This document shows positions 10,742 through 22,561 of a stretch of DNA of 64,000 nucleotides, one piece after another. The notes below the pieces were generated by a model that saw nothing but the letters and a program-made list of their open reading frames with translations, made no database searches and was not told the origin of the DNA. This DNA comes from Cudoniella acicularis (Eukaryota; Ascomycota; Leotiomycetes; Helotiales; Helotiaceae), in the NCBI GenBank assembly GCA_013054445.1, contig JAAMPI010000089.1, forward strand, positions 1 through 64,000, written 5' to 3'. Within the stretch, counting starts at the first letter, position 1. Every line of letters begins with the position of its first letter. The translations under genes and the position numbers were made by a program.

Positions 10742-12854
10742 ATGAGTGACAGTGTTAACTTCGATTGGGTCGATTCGACAATTCTATCTGAGATCGACAC
10801 AACATTTTCAACGACATTTTCAACAGAAGAAAAGTCTAATCTCGAAATCACACGTCTTAAGAAATGCAATGAAGAGTTCAGTCTTCCAGAGAGCCTTGTA
10901 TCAAAAACCCATTTAACGCTGGATGATCTCCGGAAATTTTCAGTAATTCAGCTGTCCTGTTCTTGTTTCGATCAGTGACGTTGACAGATCGTTAGATATG
11001 TCCAGATCAGTGCCAAATATTCTATATTAGGCAGAAGAATTCATATTCCAGGCTTAACATATCCCGCACGCTATTCGAACAGCTTGTGAGCGAGTACTCT
11101 GTTTTTTCCAGGTTCTGGGATTTCCTCCTTCCATTTAGCTTCAAAACACGAGAATCCGATCTCTCAAATGCGCCATTCCGCTTTAGAAACCTCGGATCTT
11201 GGAGGCCCCCAAAATTGGGTTCTTTTGGTAAGACTTTAAAAGTTATTTTTATCCCTCAGACCGTGGGACTTACTGACACATTTAGAATGCTCGTATGGGT
11301 TTCGGTATGTGGAACTCAACAATAGGATATCCTTTCTAAAGGAAAACCCCGATTACGATCCTTGGTCTGTCAGACAAAGCGCAATCTATCAACGATATGA
11401 TCATAAATATGATAGGATCATGTTCATAATAATTGCACCCTCGCAAAAGGCGCAAAGAAATCTAGAAGATGCTGTTCTTCATGCGTAACCAGCCTTTCCC
11501 TGTCTCTCCCACCTTGACTCCCTGTTCTGAGTGGTCGGGATGAAGCCCATCCTCTCCAGCCACAGTGTTAATTTATTGTAGTGGCAGAAAAAAACGATCT
11601 CTCAATGCTTTTGACTTACATCGGATTCTCATCTCTACCCTTCATGAGAATTGGAGGATGTATGTTCGAAGCCTCGAAAGTCTGATGACCCAACAGGTAT
11701 GTATGAATTAAGGAGAGAAAGGAATTCCTGACTCACTTCTGTAGTCTGAACGTGTCACCCTCGCAATGGTTCAAAGCGAAACGGAGAAGCTATCTCCATT
11801 GACAGATTTTGCTGTAAATTTCGTCGACCGCCAGAGATTGAAGATGATCGAGGACAAAGTTCTTGATCTTGTGATTGTATTCGAGTCGCTCCACAATACC
11901 TTGTCTAAACTACGGAAGCAGTGTGAGCTTCACTGTTTAGGGAGTGCGTGTGAGAACTGTACCTGCTATATAACAATGGAGGAACTCGAGGAGCAGATGC
12001 ATGAAGCACAAGTAAATCTGAAAAAGGCAGATGTTCTTCACAAGCGTGCTCAAGGCACTGCCCAACTGGTAAGCTGTTCTCATATTTGGTTTTTCCTACT
12101 CGAGCACTAGCTTTAAATCAATACCTTGTATATTTCATTCGGCTGGGCCCCCATTACACAAAATAGGGTCTCTTTATGATCAGGGCGTAATTTAGCTAAT
12201 CGGAAATCAGCTCTCTGACTTACTGGATTACGAGAACGCCCAAATCGCGCACCTCAATGAAAAGGCTCTGAATGGACTCGTGACAGAGACAAAGGATGAA
12301 AACAGTAAGATGAGAGTATTGACTGTGAGTCCGTAAATCCTATTGGAAAGCCTTTCTGACGACTGAACAGGAAAGATCAACTGCCGATGCTGCCGCTGTT
12401 GGTCATCCCGCTTCGACTAAAGCAAATACGAAAGTGTCCTCGCTAACTTATAATTAGGTGAAAATTCTTACCGTCATAACTTTGGTGTATTTGCCCGTAA
12501 CGGTTGTCGCTGTACGTGCCGAAAGCTGACTTAAATTCAACCCAACGCTAAACTGTGTAGAATTTCTTTTCGAGCAACCTCATTAGGGTTGATATTAATG
12601 GAAACGTGTCCATAGTCTCAGGTTCATATTGGTTTGCTGTCGTTTCTATTCCCCTAACTATAGTAACCATACTGGTATGGCAATGGTGGTTAAGGCGTTC
12701 CGGGGTAGAGAATATGTTTGAATCCGGACCAGATGAAAAAGATCCCGGGCATGAGTCGACTTGGAGCCGAACAGTCGGCTCTACAAGTGCATGGAAATAT
12801 GCTCAGAGCCGGAGAATCGGAAGGAGAGGAAGACCTGAGGAAACCGTAGTTTAG
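10742..12854 (+). CDS. CorA-like fungal membrane protein (nine exons)
   Basis: Model: 10742-10942, 10996-11227, 11286-11484, 11582-11696, 11745-12068, 12196-12324, 12371-12397, 12458-12511, 12561-12854; 524 residues, all phases consistent. The N-terminal half has patterns typical of the fungal CorA-like family (RLNISR, SRFWDFLLPF, DPWSVRQSAIYQRYD). A coiled-coil middle follows (exon 5), then a C-terminal pair of membrane helices joined as VKILTVITLVYLPVTVVA / NFFSSN and FAVVSIPLTIVTILVWQWWL. The family resembles CorA magnesium channels in its C-terminus, but the canonical GMN motif is not visible, so ion transport is not established. The fourth exon follows an introner-like intron. A 27-nt exon is present. 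The protein is probably membrane-bound; its role is unknown. Confidence 0.75.
11485..11581 (+). repeat. Intron related to other local introns (introner-like, copy 1)
   Basis: Starts GTAACCAGCC and ends AGTGTTAATTTATTGTAG. It shares with the intron at 14955 the opening GTAACCA, the block CCCTRTTYTGAGTGGTYGGG, a CATCCTC block and the 3' end AGTGYTAATTTRTTGTAG. Such long similarity between introns of unrelated genes is not expected from splice signals alone. Confidence 0.65.
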
Positions 12855-13524
12855 GTCTGAGAAATTGTGGTGGCTTAACATTCTGCATTTCAGGCAATAA
12901 AGCGTCATAGTCTCCATCTTGCATAATTTACTAGGGATTCATTGGAAGACAAGAAAGGTTGGTCACTTGACTCACTTCTTCGTAAGCGGTGTGGGAGGTG
13001 AGGCAGCCCATTCTCAATACCAGGGACGTTCGGGGACGTATGCGTGCCCAAAGGCTTGCTGCGCCTGGTTCTCTTCAAGTTGCCTCGCGATAAATGAGGC
13101 TCTGCAAAGTTTGCCTCGTTTTCACGGAACACAGGGCGTTGGTAAGGCCAGAGGGCGCACCCCCCCCAATATCTTCAGTTTAACAGTATAAGTAAAGCCA
13201 GAGGCAATATATATCTCTTTCTCTCTTTCCAGACAGATTAAATGATCTTGTTCGAACGTCAATGAGCTTTAATCTGCTAAATTGCTTCGCAACCAAGAGA
13301 ACATTGAAGGAGGTCAAGCAGGTAAGACTCCAAAATTGGACTGTTCAATTGTGCGATACAAGGCGCGGACTCATGCTTCCCAGGTTCAAGGAATCCTACA
13401 CCAATACCATACTTTTCGCCCGTCTACAAATTCCCAAAAGGCTCTTGTGGATCCTGATAGCCCAACTCTTAGCCAATCACCACTCTGGAATTCTCTTAGA
13501 AGGGAGGGGCGACCACCCGAGATC
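12855..13524. other. Intergenic region between CorA-like and kinase-like genes
   Basis: No supported gene. Its right half is open in the kinase frame from about 13282, but the first codon there is TTG, so an unseen upstream exon of the kinase gene is possible. Confidence 0.4.
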
Positions 13525-15764
13525 ATGGCGACAACTCTAGGCGAGAAACTTGAAGATGCCCGTTGCGAATGGGTCGAGGGGTCAAACCAATGGTTTGTTC
13601 CCATCAGCGATATCAACGACCTTGTTACCGAAGAAAACGTAGCGGAAGCCCTAGTAGATATTTACGACGGCTTGACGGTGGCGCAAGTCAACTCCTATTC
13701 GTCTTTGGTTTGCAGCACTTCGAAGAAGCTTTTCACCTTGCTTTTTTGTAGTTCGAAAAGAAAATATATTCGGAACTTTCTCGATGACGGCATTAGCGAT
13801 GTTGATCTTCCCTTCGTTCGTTGCCCCAGAGAGAGAGGAGTCGGGCCTCAACGATCCAATCGCGGATTCGATTTATGCATAGCAGCCCATAAAAACTGTG
13901 ACAAGGCATCACATAGGGACTGCGGAATCAACGCGATGGCTTCGTGGTCAAAAAAAGACATTACCGACCTCTGTCGTGATCAATGGATAGTTCTTGCTCC
14001 AATTTTTGACGAGATTCCGAACGGAGATGTTCCCCACCACGTCCTCGACAGCAATACAGTCATGCCTTTTATTGAAGATCAGCAAGGAGTTCGTGACAAA
14101 TCTGGTGGCTACAGCCATGTATGTAACTGCTCTTCCTTTTCTCCCTTGCCCTTTGATTTCCTATTCCATGTTCAGAAGACTTGGAGGGTGTTCCACCTCC
14201 TGCTTGCCCTATTCTTGGAAAAACAAACAGAGTGCTAATATTTTTGAAGGTATGGGGGGTTCGTAAGTCTCAACCTCTCGCGGCAAATTTCCCTTTTCAT
14301 GCTTGATTCAAGAGTCTAGAAACATGTATATACTCCTGAAATTTTCTGGATGAGGTATACTGACTCCGAGATGTTGACCATCAGGTATACATCCAGCACA
14401 TCAAAAAGTGTACAAATCCACCGTTTCAAAGGTATGTTTCGTCACGAAAGCTTGATAATAAAACTAATGAGATATCTAGCTCGAAGCCCCTCTATTGGCA
14501 GTCAAACAACCATTCTCCCGCGATGTAGAAGACTTCAAAAAAGAGACAGAAATGCTTAGTGCATTAGCAGTTCGGCAGCACCCGCACCTGGTAAAGCTTT
14601 TGGTGACCTATGTGTATAAATCACAATATCATCTGGTGTTCCCCTACGCAAATACCAATCTCAGAGGTTACTGGGATGATACTGAAGTACCAAACCGGAA
14701 CAAAGAGACATACTTGTGGTTTCTGAAGCAAATCCAAGGTCTCACATCGGGGTTAAATGCTATTCACAACTTCAAAGCCAAAACACCTTCTTCCGGAAGG
14801 CAAAGCGTCCATGACACTGCGAAAAAGCGTGTTGGTGACTTTCTCACTGTGGAAGAGGAGAAGTACGGACGCCATGGGGATATTAAACCTGAAAACATCC
14901 TTTGGTCGAATGAATTGGATGGCTCGGGAAAGGAGGGCATTCTCCAAATCGCCGGTAACCAACCTTTTCCTTTGTCCCTTGCCCCTCATTCCCTATTTTG
15001 AGTGGTTGGGAGGGTGTTTCATCCTCCCGGCTCCTCTCACCTCTCTCCTCCTCGAAGAAATATAGTGCTAATTTGTTGTAGACATGGGCTTGGGCCGATT
15101 TCATCGATTGGAATCAAGATCAGCAGTCGATCCAAGGACAGTGAACGGTTCTCCGACATACTCACCTCCTGAACTTGAACTTCAGAAGCCAGTTTCTCGA
15201 GCTTACGATATGTGGAGTCTAGGCTGTGTTTTTTTGGAGTTTGCGACTTGGCTTATTGAAGGCTCCTCCCAGATCTACACATTTGCAGACAAGCGAGGCT
15301 TAACCGGCGCTGATGGCATAAATGACGACACGTTTTACACCATTACCACCAAAGAAAACGGACAAAAGACAGCAGAAGTCCGACAAGAGGTTCTTGAATG
15401 GATTACGCGTCTACTCAAGAATCCACGCTGCTCCCCAATGGTGCAAGACATTTTGAAGCTCGTTCGAGAGCGCTTACTTGTCGTCAGCACAACCTTAAGA
15501 ATCAAGTCCCAGAAACTTGACGAAGAGCTGACACGTATCGGCAGCAAGAAAAACAACCTTGATTACCTCCTTGGAAAAGAAAGACCTTCTGATGAAGACT
15601 CAGGCGGGGTGAAATTACCCAAAGGACCCAAAACTCTGTACGCTCAGAATACAACGGAGCCAAATGTCGAAGACGCCGAGTACAGTCCCAGATCACCACC
15701 AAATGCTTCACGAACGACACAATTCCAGCTCCAAGTCTCTGAATTCGATGTCCGTACCAGGTGA
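13525..15764 (+). CDS. Fungal protein-kinase-like protein (five exons, 13-nt exon)
   Basis: Model: 13525-14118, 14250-14262, 14385-14431, 14480-14954, 15082-15764; 603 residues. An N-terminal regulatory region (1-198) is followed by a kinase domain. It has a glycine-rich-loop remnant SGGYSHVWGVR, a beta-3 lysine in LLAVKQ (about K227), the catalytic loop HGDIKPEN (D about 352), DMG instead of DFG (about 377-379) and an APE-equivalent SPPELE followed by YDMWSLGCVFLEF. Lys, catalytic Asp and metal Asp are present, so activity is plausible. The architecture matches a kinase family expanded in leotiomycetes and sordariomycetes; substrate unknown. Two of its introns belong to the introner-like family. 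ATG 13525 was chosen because upstream codons lack an ATG, but an extra 5' exon cannot be excluded. Confidence 0.75.
14119..14249 (+). repeat. Intron related to other local introns (introner-like, copy 2, diverged)
   Basis: Contains GTAACTGCTCTTCC, TCCCTTGCCC, GGAGGGTGTTCCACCTCC and AGTGCTAAT in the same order as the intron at 14955. It is flanked by the direct repeat GTAT (14119-14122 and 14250-14253). It precedes a 13-nt exon. Confidence 0.5.
14955..15081 (+). repeat. Intron related to other local introns (introner-like, copy 3)
   Basis: Starts GTAACCAACCTTTTCC and ends AGTGCTAATTTGTTGTAG. It is the best match to the intron at 11485 in the neighbouring gene and has a predicted branch site GTGCTAAT near the acceptor. 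Confidence 0.65.
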
Positions 15765-18167
15765 TGTGTAGTTTCGAAAAAGCCTCTTGCCCAATGTACA
15801 AAATTCCTTTGATCGACGACTCAGACCACAGGAAACGGGTCCAAGGTTTACGATTATGGTTGGATTAAATCATCAGAGAAAAGGAGATATGTATATGCGA
15901 AATACGTGACTTTTAAAATCGTAAGTTATTTCGCTCAAACAAAAATTTCCCTCTCTGACGCAGCTAGTAAAACCGAGTCGTGGTTACCGCGCCGAAGGAT
16001 TATCCGTCTCCCTACAGCAGAATCGGAATGAAGGACGATCAGTGTTATGACTAAGTTTGAATGTAAAAGTCATGTAAGGCTATAGAATCGGATTTACTGG
16101 AGCCAATTCTTTGAGTTTTCTTTTCTTCTTTCCTAGTTTAGGATTCTCTTTCTCTCCATTTCCACTTAAATTGGGTATACTTATTTCTTCACCACTTTTT
16201 GGTAGAGCGTATTTGTATTGCTTTAGTGAGAATAAAAACCAGGGCGCCTAAGGAGACAGTGGATTGGCGTAATATGGAAATGGAGTAAAAGTGGCAACTA
16301 CCTCGTAGATTTGCAGTATTTAGAGTAATGTAGGAATTGCAATATTTTCAACATATCCATGGAAATTTGAACCAAATAAAAATATTCCAAAATTTGGTAT
16401 TTTTTTTTCATTATAATGTGCATTAATTAGTGGTAAAATATTTGTATTCCTTCGACTGTTTCGTGGTTCACGAGATATGCCACAAAGTCCTACAAAACAC
16501 TTCAAAGTTTTGAAATGACAACGAAAGTAAAAGAAGACCAAGATAATTAAAACAGACGAAGACTTTCATGAGATTGGGTTGCTAACCTCTTCAAAAATTT
16601 TCATTCTAGTGTAGTGTTCATTCTTTGAAGTGTTGTCGACGAATGCTTGTTGAAGACCACCTGACAACGCAAAAGTTCCCAAAGATTGCGGCCGCCTAAG
16701 AAGTTACTAAATGGCCTTGTCATTCGTACTGTCTGATTTTCGACATTTTAAAGTAAATCTCATCCGTAATTGTCGTTGGAGGTTTAGTTTAGTAGTTCTA
16801 GTTGAAGCCCTAGCAGCCTATCTTCTCGACCGTTTGGTACTGTACTCAGCATTGTGAAGTCGCACGAAACACTTGAAAAGTATTAAACAACCACTGGGTG
16901 AAAATTTCTATCACCCAGAAAATAAATATAAAATAAGAGGCAAGATTGAGATTTTTTCTAGGAAAAAAAAAACTTGTAATATCTCACAATGGTATGGATA
17001 TTGAGATTTCTTTTTATATATTTTCAGAATTAGCGCAAGACCACAGGCCAGATTAGATCGATTTTTTTTTCTTTCTTTCTTATAATGTTTCACAGTCGTA
17101 TAAATATTTAAAGTATTTTATACGCTTTCGTGATACTGAAGGCCCGACAGTCGAGGGGATTATGCTTCTCTATGCGCGCGCTTAGAGCAGGCTTGGGCAA
17201 TATTCCTTTAAATAGGCAACCTAACCTAAAAGAGAAACTGTTGATTCTTATCGTGAGAACAGAATCGCCCCGTATGATTTAGGATACAGTGCGCGAAATA
17301 ATTGGTTCATAGTCGTGGTGCGCAAAACTCTCTGTGCGTCTGAAGTACAGCCGGCAGCTCGCTAGTTTACAGCGCACCTTACACCCACTTACAGCAGTTA
17401 CAGCATTTGGCTGCCGCATCGCGATTTTACAATAACAAGACGAAACTTCTCTTCTTTCCGATTGAAATATTTTAACGCTATAGTCGAAAATAACTAATAC
17501 TATGACGAAAGAATTTATGTGTAGCTGTATAGTGCAAAGCTCACTACAATTTCACCGGAGGTACTCGCTGTAACTAAGTGCGCGACACCCTATAAATTAG
17601 CAAGCAGCACCTATAAGTGCCCTGTAACAACTGTCTTTTACCGTTCAATTAACACCGGAGAATCAGGTACAATTCTTTCCAGGAAGAAAAAGCAACGCAC
17701 GATATTAACATTACTTGCGTAGAGCGATATGTTATCTATAATTATTGAGTTGTGCGGGTAATGCAAAATGCATGTAGGGCATGGAGTGCTCGACGCTAAG
17801 CGAGAAAGGGAGGGCTGTCTAGTTAGGAAATGGAGCCAGAAACATTGGCTCCCCGAAACCTTACAAGTACACAAGCACAAAATGCAGACATTTTAAGATA
17901 ACTAGAATTCTGATGTTTGTCTCCAAGATGCTCACAAATTCTAGTCCCTTAGGTTTTGATGGCGATGTTTCAACTTCTTTTTGAAACCTTATTCACCGCG
18001 TTTGCGGTCTTTAGCCAAGCCACAGGGGGCAAATCAGAGTCTGACATGCAGCCTTCATTCTTTTTGGGGGGTTGAATGGCAACACAGCCCTGCATGTGAC
18101 CTTACTTCAAGTCTTTAAAGGTTCGGGCGTCCGGCGCTTCTCTCTCCCTAATTTCGCCCAGCAAAAC
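15765..18167. other. Long gene-poor AT-rich stretch
   Basis: No supported coding sequence in 2.4 kb. It contains a second copy of the palindrome-bearing dispersed repeat (about 16850-17110), a related fragment near 16480-16520, and a stretch around 17150-17640 rich in GCGC and short CAG/TTACAG-like motifs that I cannot classify. Confidence 0.5.
16850..17110 (+). repeat. Dispersed repeat, copy 2
   Basis: AACACTTGAAAAGTATT at 16868-16884 matches the palindrome of copy 1 with two changes. It is followed by AAACAACCAC and by degenerate units with TATCTCACAATGGTATGGATATT and TTTCACAGTCGTATAAATATT cores in the same order as at 8.8-9.1 kb. Confidence 0.55.
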
Positions 18168-18527
18168 ATGGCTAAACATCCTTTCGAATCATCCCCAGCC
18201 TCGTCTCGAGCGATGCCTTCTTCTACTATGGATCTTGTCACTCAGGATATCAATCGGCGCTGTGTTGATAGGAGGAAAATGGTCCAGAAATTACGAAATC
18301 GATATGGCATGGATGAGAATGGAAACAATAATTTCGAAATACGGGTTTGCCTGTTAACCCTATAGTTCTGGGACTCGACTAATCGATGTTGCGCAGCTCC
18401 GTTTGAACAAATACACAATAAGGGTCCCCCACCCACTCACCGAGGTGAGGAAAAAATGCCTCATTTCAATGAAATTCTAAATTGATGATGGTCTCAGGGC
18501 GAGATCAACGAGTTCTGTCTGTTTTGA
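18168..18527 (+). CDS. Possible small hypothetical protein (three exons)
   Basis: Model: 18168-18344, 18397-18444, 18498-18527, giving 84 residues with plausible GT-AG introns. It is a polar, basic protein (RRCVDRRKMVQKLRNRYG). I do not recognise it. The sequence after the last stop stays open in another frame (LRDGMVGMSYHYVNSKIWKYW), so the gene may be longer with a different splice site, or broken. Low certainty. Confidence 0.35.
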
Positions 18528-18529
18528 GA

Positions 18530-19890
18530 GACGGCATGGTTGGAATGAGCTACCACTATGTTAATTCAAAGATATGGAAGTATTGGCTGCGAGCACAGAC
18601 TATGGGGGGAGTTTTGGATTTCGTCTGGAACTGATCAATATCGTATGATTGCTTGTCTTTTAGCGAAGCATCTTTGAATGTTGCAGCACCGGTCTAAAAC
18701 GTCTTCCCGATCATTGCATTAAATTTCATACGCCCGAATTCATAGAACGATTGCGACGGCGGTGTCAGTTCACGTTCAGCCATCAAGTGTGGTTTACAAA
18801 TTATGGATCCGACACAAAACCCTCTCCTCTTTCTCAATTTTGCGAGCCTGGGAAATCAAAACCTTTGGGTATCGGCGTCATTCCTGTACAAATGAACACG
18901 AATTCGGATGCAGGGTGTCGTACAGTAGTAGTATTGTACCAGTCCCTTTTTTATTCACCCTCATTCAGCCAGTGAAAACAAGAAGGCTGGGAGGTGCGTG
19001 CCACGAATGCACGTAATACCCGGACGGTTGCAGACAGCATCAAAACACTGCATTTGATGTAACATCTCGCGGGAATCCTGTACTATCGTGAGAATACCTG
19101 ACTGACGTGGCGACGGAGTATTTCTGAGGGATCAGAAATATCATGAGACTAGAACGGAGGAGGCCGCAATGGATCACACCTTTCATTGTGGCTCAACTGG
19201 GTGCCCAAAATACAGTCAAGTGATCTTCTACAGTACTGTACAGTATTGTACAATGACTCAATGAGCTGCTAGTGGCAAGTATGGCAGTGAATCCTTCTAC
19301 TCGTGGAAATGATATTGAAAGCTCCACGAATTGTCTTCAACTAGTTGGCTCCTGCGAGCCTGCGCCTTCTAGCGAAATTCCTCGATCGATTTGTGACAAT
19401 CAAAATTCCATCAGTACCAAAAGAACTGGTTCTATTTACTTCGTCATTTTTTGTTTCATATATACCGATATATATATCAACACCCGATATCAGTACAATT
19501 CTAGTTCCAATTTCTAAACCACTTCGGATATTTGCGGTACGAGAACCAGAAATAATCACATCCGAGAAACAGTTTCTCTCTCGATTATATATGAGGGACA
19601 ATCGACGAATAAAAAAAGGGGGTCAAGCACTCATCCCATGCAGTGCTGCCCAATTTTTAGAATTCTCGTCCGAGCTGTCAGGGACCCTCAAGATGCCACT
19701 GGTGAGGACCTACAAATGACCTATCAAGCGCAAGCGGCAAGAGAAAACGAAATTCACAGCCCAGAAAGCGTGTGAAAAGTAAACGAAGAACCACAGCAAA
19801 CCAAATACGGAAGGCTGTCTTCTGTGAGGCAAACTTCCTAGTGAGCCTGGGCCAACAATGAGCCAATCGATGAACCAACCATATCTCAAC
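18530..19890. other. Intergenic region left of the quinate cluster
   Basis: No supported gene; several open frames of 60-125 codons lack recognisable domains. It contains an AT-rich GATATATATATC-like palindromic stretch near 19470 and a CAGTACTGTACAGTATTGTAC palindrome-rich patch near 19230-19252. Confidence 0.4.
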
Positions 19891-21653
19891 TCAAACGGGG
19901 CCGAGTTCAATCCTCAGAGGACCCGCTAAAACCCCCTCACTCGACGAACCATTAACTTGCTCCGGTCTAATGAGGCTTGGACCAGCAAAAAGTCCTCGAA
20001 TTCTAAATCCAGGACTCCTGGTCACACGAGCCTGAAACGCTTCTTGAATCGATTCAAGAGAATGACCCCGCGTCTCGGGCATATTGATCGCGAGCACGAT
20101 GACTGCTAGCAGTGAGAACCCGCCGAAGAGAAAGTAGGCTCCGAAGGCAGAACGAGCGAGGAAAATTGGGGTTGTGAAAGCTACGAGCCAGTTTGTGAAC
20201 TTGGGGTGTTTAGTTAGCGGGTCGTTTAAGCATCGCCGAAAACAAGCTTGAGAAATATATGGACACTTACGAAATTAAGTCCTTGAGCTGCACTATTTGC
20301 CGCTGCTCTAGTCTGTGCTGGCTGAATCTCACTCGCGTAGATCTTGCCAACTACTCCCCATGTCGCGCAATAGCTAACGGCGAATGTGAAGATGAGAATG
20401 ATCACGAGCCATCTGCCGACTCCAGAGTGAGCGTGAACGCTACTTGTTGCATAAAGAATTCCGATGATGAACATGCACGTCGACAGTACTATTCCACCCG
20501 TTATGGCTGAAGCTCTTCGGCCCCAGCGGTCTGCGTAGAGGAATGCTGGAACGGAAATCACTAGCATGAGGATTGCTGAAACTCCGGAGGCTAGAAAGGA
20601 TGCTGTTCCACTTGGTAGTCCTGCTTGAGCGAATAATATTGGGGCATACTGTGAAAGCTTTAGTCCAGTCACTTGACGGTGATCGTAAATGGCGAGAGCT
20701 TACATATAAAACACCATCTATGCCACATAGTTGGATCATGCCAAGGATAAATAGACCTAGCAGAGTCCTCCCACGATATTCTTTTTTGAAAATGTTGAGA
20801 AACTCCTTCGCAGATAATTTCCTTGGTGAATTTGATGCGTTTGGCCTCAAAATGTCTTTCTCAGCCTCTGCTCTAGAGATATCAAGTCGTTCCACAGCGT
20901 GTAATGCTTCGTCGCGACGCCCTTGGAGAATAAGCCAGCGAGGAGAGGATGGCAGATACAAACAACTTATCGCCAACGCGGCACCCAAGATTCCCTGGAT
21001 GATAAACGGCGCACGCCATGACATGGATGACTCGAGTTGTATCGTTCCGTAACAAGTGAAGTACCCGGAACAAACTCCAAAGCAGGCCATGAGTTGTGGC
21101 ATTGAGACAAATTTGCCACGATCTGCACTGGGCGCTATTTCTGTAATATAACTAAAATTAAAAAAGTTAGACATGCTCCTTGTGGCAAAGGCAAGGAATC
21201 TCACTCACACAGACACATTGCTTAACCACATGCCTTGTCCAAAACCTGCGAGTGCTCGTCCAACAAGAAACATAGCCAACTTGGATGATCCACCTTCAAG
21301 AGCAACACCGCAGACAAACACTAGAGCGCCAGCCATCACGACAGACAACTGACCATAATAGTCGGCCAATTGTCCCGTGAATACGGAGGGCAGACCGCCT
21401 GTCATCATCATCAATGCGACGGTGAACCCACGAAGCACGGGGCTCAGAGCTCCGATAGCTTTCTCGAAATACGGCATAGTAGCCACAGCTCCAATTGACC
21501 CGGTGTCATATCTGCACTATCGTAAGCAAAAGTCCAAAGAAGGGATGCTCAGACGAACCCATTCAAGAAGCCACTGATGGAAATGAGTGATACATAGAGG
21601 ATGTAACCCTTGGGTTGGAGACGATGCCTGACGAACTCAAAAACTCGAGTCAT
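19891..21653 (-). CDS. MFS sugar/quinate-porter-type transporter (five exons)
   Basis: Model on the reverse strand: 21653-21559, 21511-21209, 21151-20704, 20648-20271, 20199-19891; 510 residues with consistent phases. Sugar-porter family marks: YDTGSIGA in helix 1, GQLADYYGQ (variant of the loop 2-3 G-R-R motif), YITEIAP, SSPRWLILQGRRDEAL, YADRWGRRA and the closing PETRGHSLESI. Twelve hydrophobic segments fit the MFS. Substrate unknown; sugar or quinate uptake is inferred only from family and from its place next to qutR. It lies on the same strand as qutR, with a small ORF between. The plain sugar porters of this family sit in the plasma membrane. Confidence 0.85.
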
Positions 21654-22357
21654 ATTTTAGTTGAAAAGAGGCACTTCAAGAAAGAAATTCGGGAGGAAAA
21701 TTCAGAAAATGTATGATTAAATTTTCAGCAGGTTCAACCCAATGTTTGATAAGAAGGAAAGGTCACCGAAAGAATAAATAGACAGAGGACTACCCTCAGG
21801 TATCAAATACTGACAGGCACTGATTGGATGATAAGAAGTCAACCAAAGGGCGGTGGGGTTAAGTGGGGTAACTAGCCCGATTTGAAGCAAGATCTTCTAA
21901 CCGAATGTTGATGCCTAATTTATGATAGATAGACCAGGACAGTTTTCATAAACGTAGGCGCTGACAATTAATTCGGGTCACAAGAACGATTGCGTCTCTA
22001 GAAATTTCGGAGAATTAAGCAGTATATTATTTGAAACAACTGCACTGATAAAGTTTCTTAAAATCCTGAACGTTGGGTATATTCTGCGATAACAAACAAG
22101 AATTAAAGCTGACTAGAGTTAGAATAAGTTGTAGATGAGGGTGGATGGGCTTACTATGAGCAATAACGTCCCGAAAAGTTTCCCATTGACCAGTCGAATA
22201 TTTATAAACGAACCCACAAGGACTTCAAAACCTTCTTTAGGATCAGCCGTCGTGGATATAAGCGTACACAACATCGATAAAACTCACCCAAACTATCCAA
22301 CGAAAATAATTTCAATACCGTCATCCCAATTAGTCCTTTCCTCCAATCACTCGACTT
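21654..22357. other. Promoter-side intergenic region of the MFS gene
   Basis: No supported gene. It lies upstream of the MFS transporter on the reverse strand. No regulator-binding palindrome was recognised. Confidence 0.4.
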
Positions 22358-22561
22358 TCACAGGCCGCCAGCACGACATATCCTGCCCGGTCCAGGATAA
22401 CACCTCTCCAACTCATTCTCATGCTCTGGCTTAGGCTTCCAGCCTCGACGCTTCCTATCTTTTCCATCGAACAAATCGGTAGGTCCATTGTCAGGATCCG
22501 GATATTCGAGAACCCAGCCAGTTGATATCGCCTTCCAGAACTTCTTCAAAATGACAGGCAT
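22358..22561 (-). CDS. Small hypothetical protein
   Basis: A 67-codon ATG-to-stop frame on the reverse strand. It encodes a compact polar protein with KKFWKAISTGWVLEYPDPDNG near the N-terminus and a Cys/Gly/Pro-rich end. Codon use looks coding, but a downstream splice donor (GGTGTTATCC) could extend it. No family recognised. It lies between the MFS transporter and qutR. Confidence 0.4.
   Translation of the reverse strand: MPVILKKFWKAISTGWVLEYPDPDNGPTDLFDGKDRKRRGWKPKPEHENELERCYPGPGRICRAGGL

Noticed and set aside
17150..17640. A DNA transposon or MITE in the GCGC-rich stretch
   Set aside because: I found no terminal inverted repeats or target-site duplication.
19345..19719. 124-codon open frame on the + strand
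   Set aside because: No ATG-supported conserved product or domain; overlapped by equally long frames on the other strand; probably chance.
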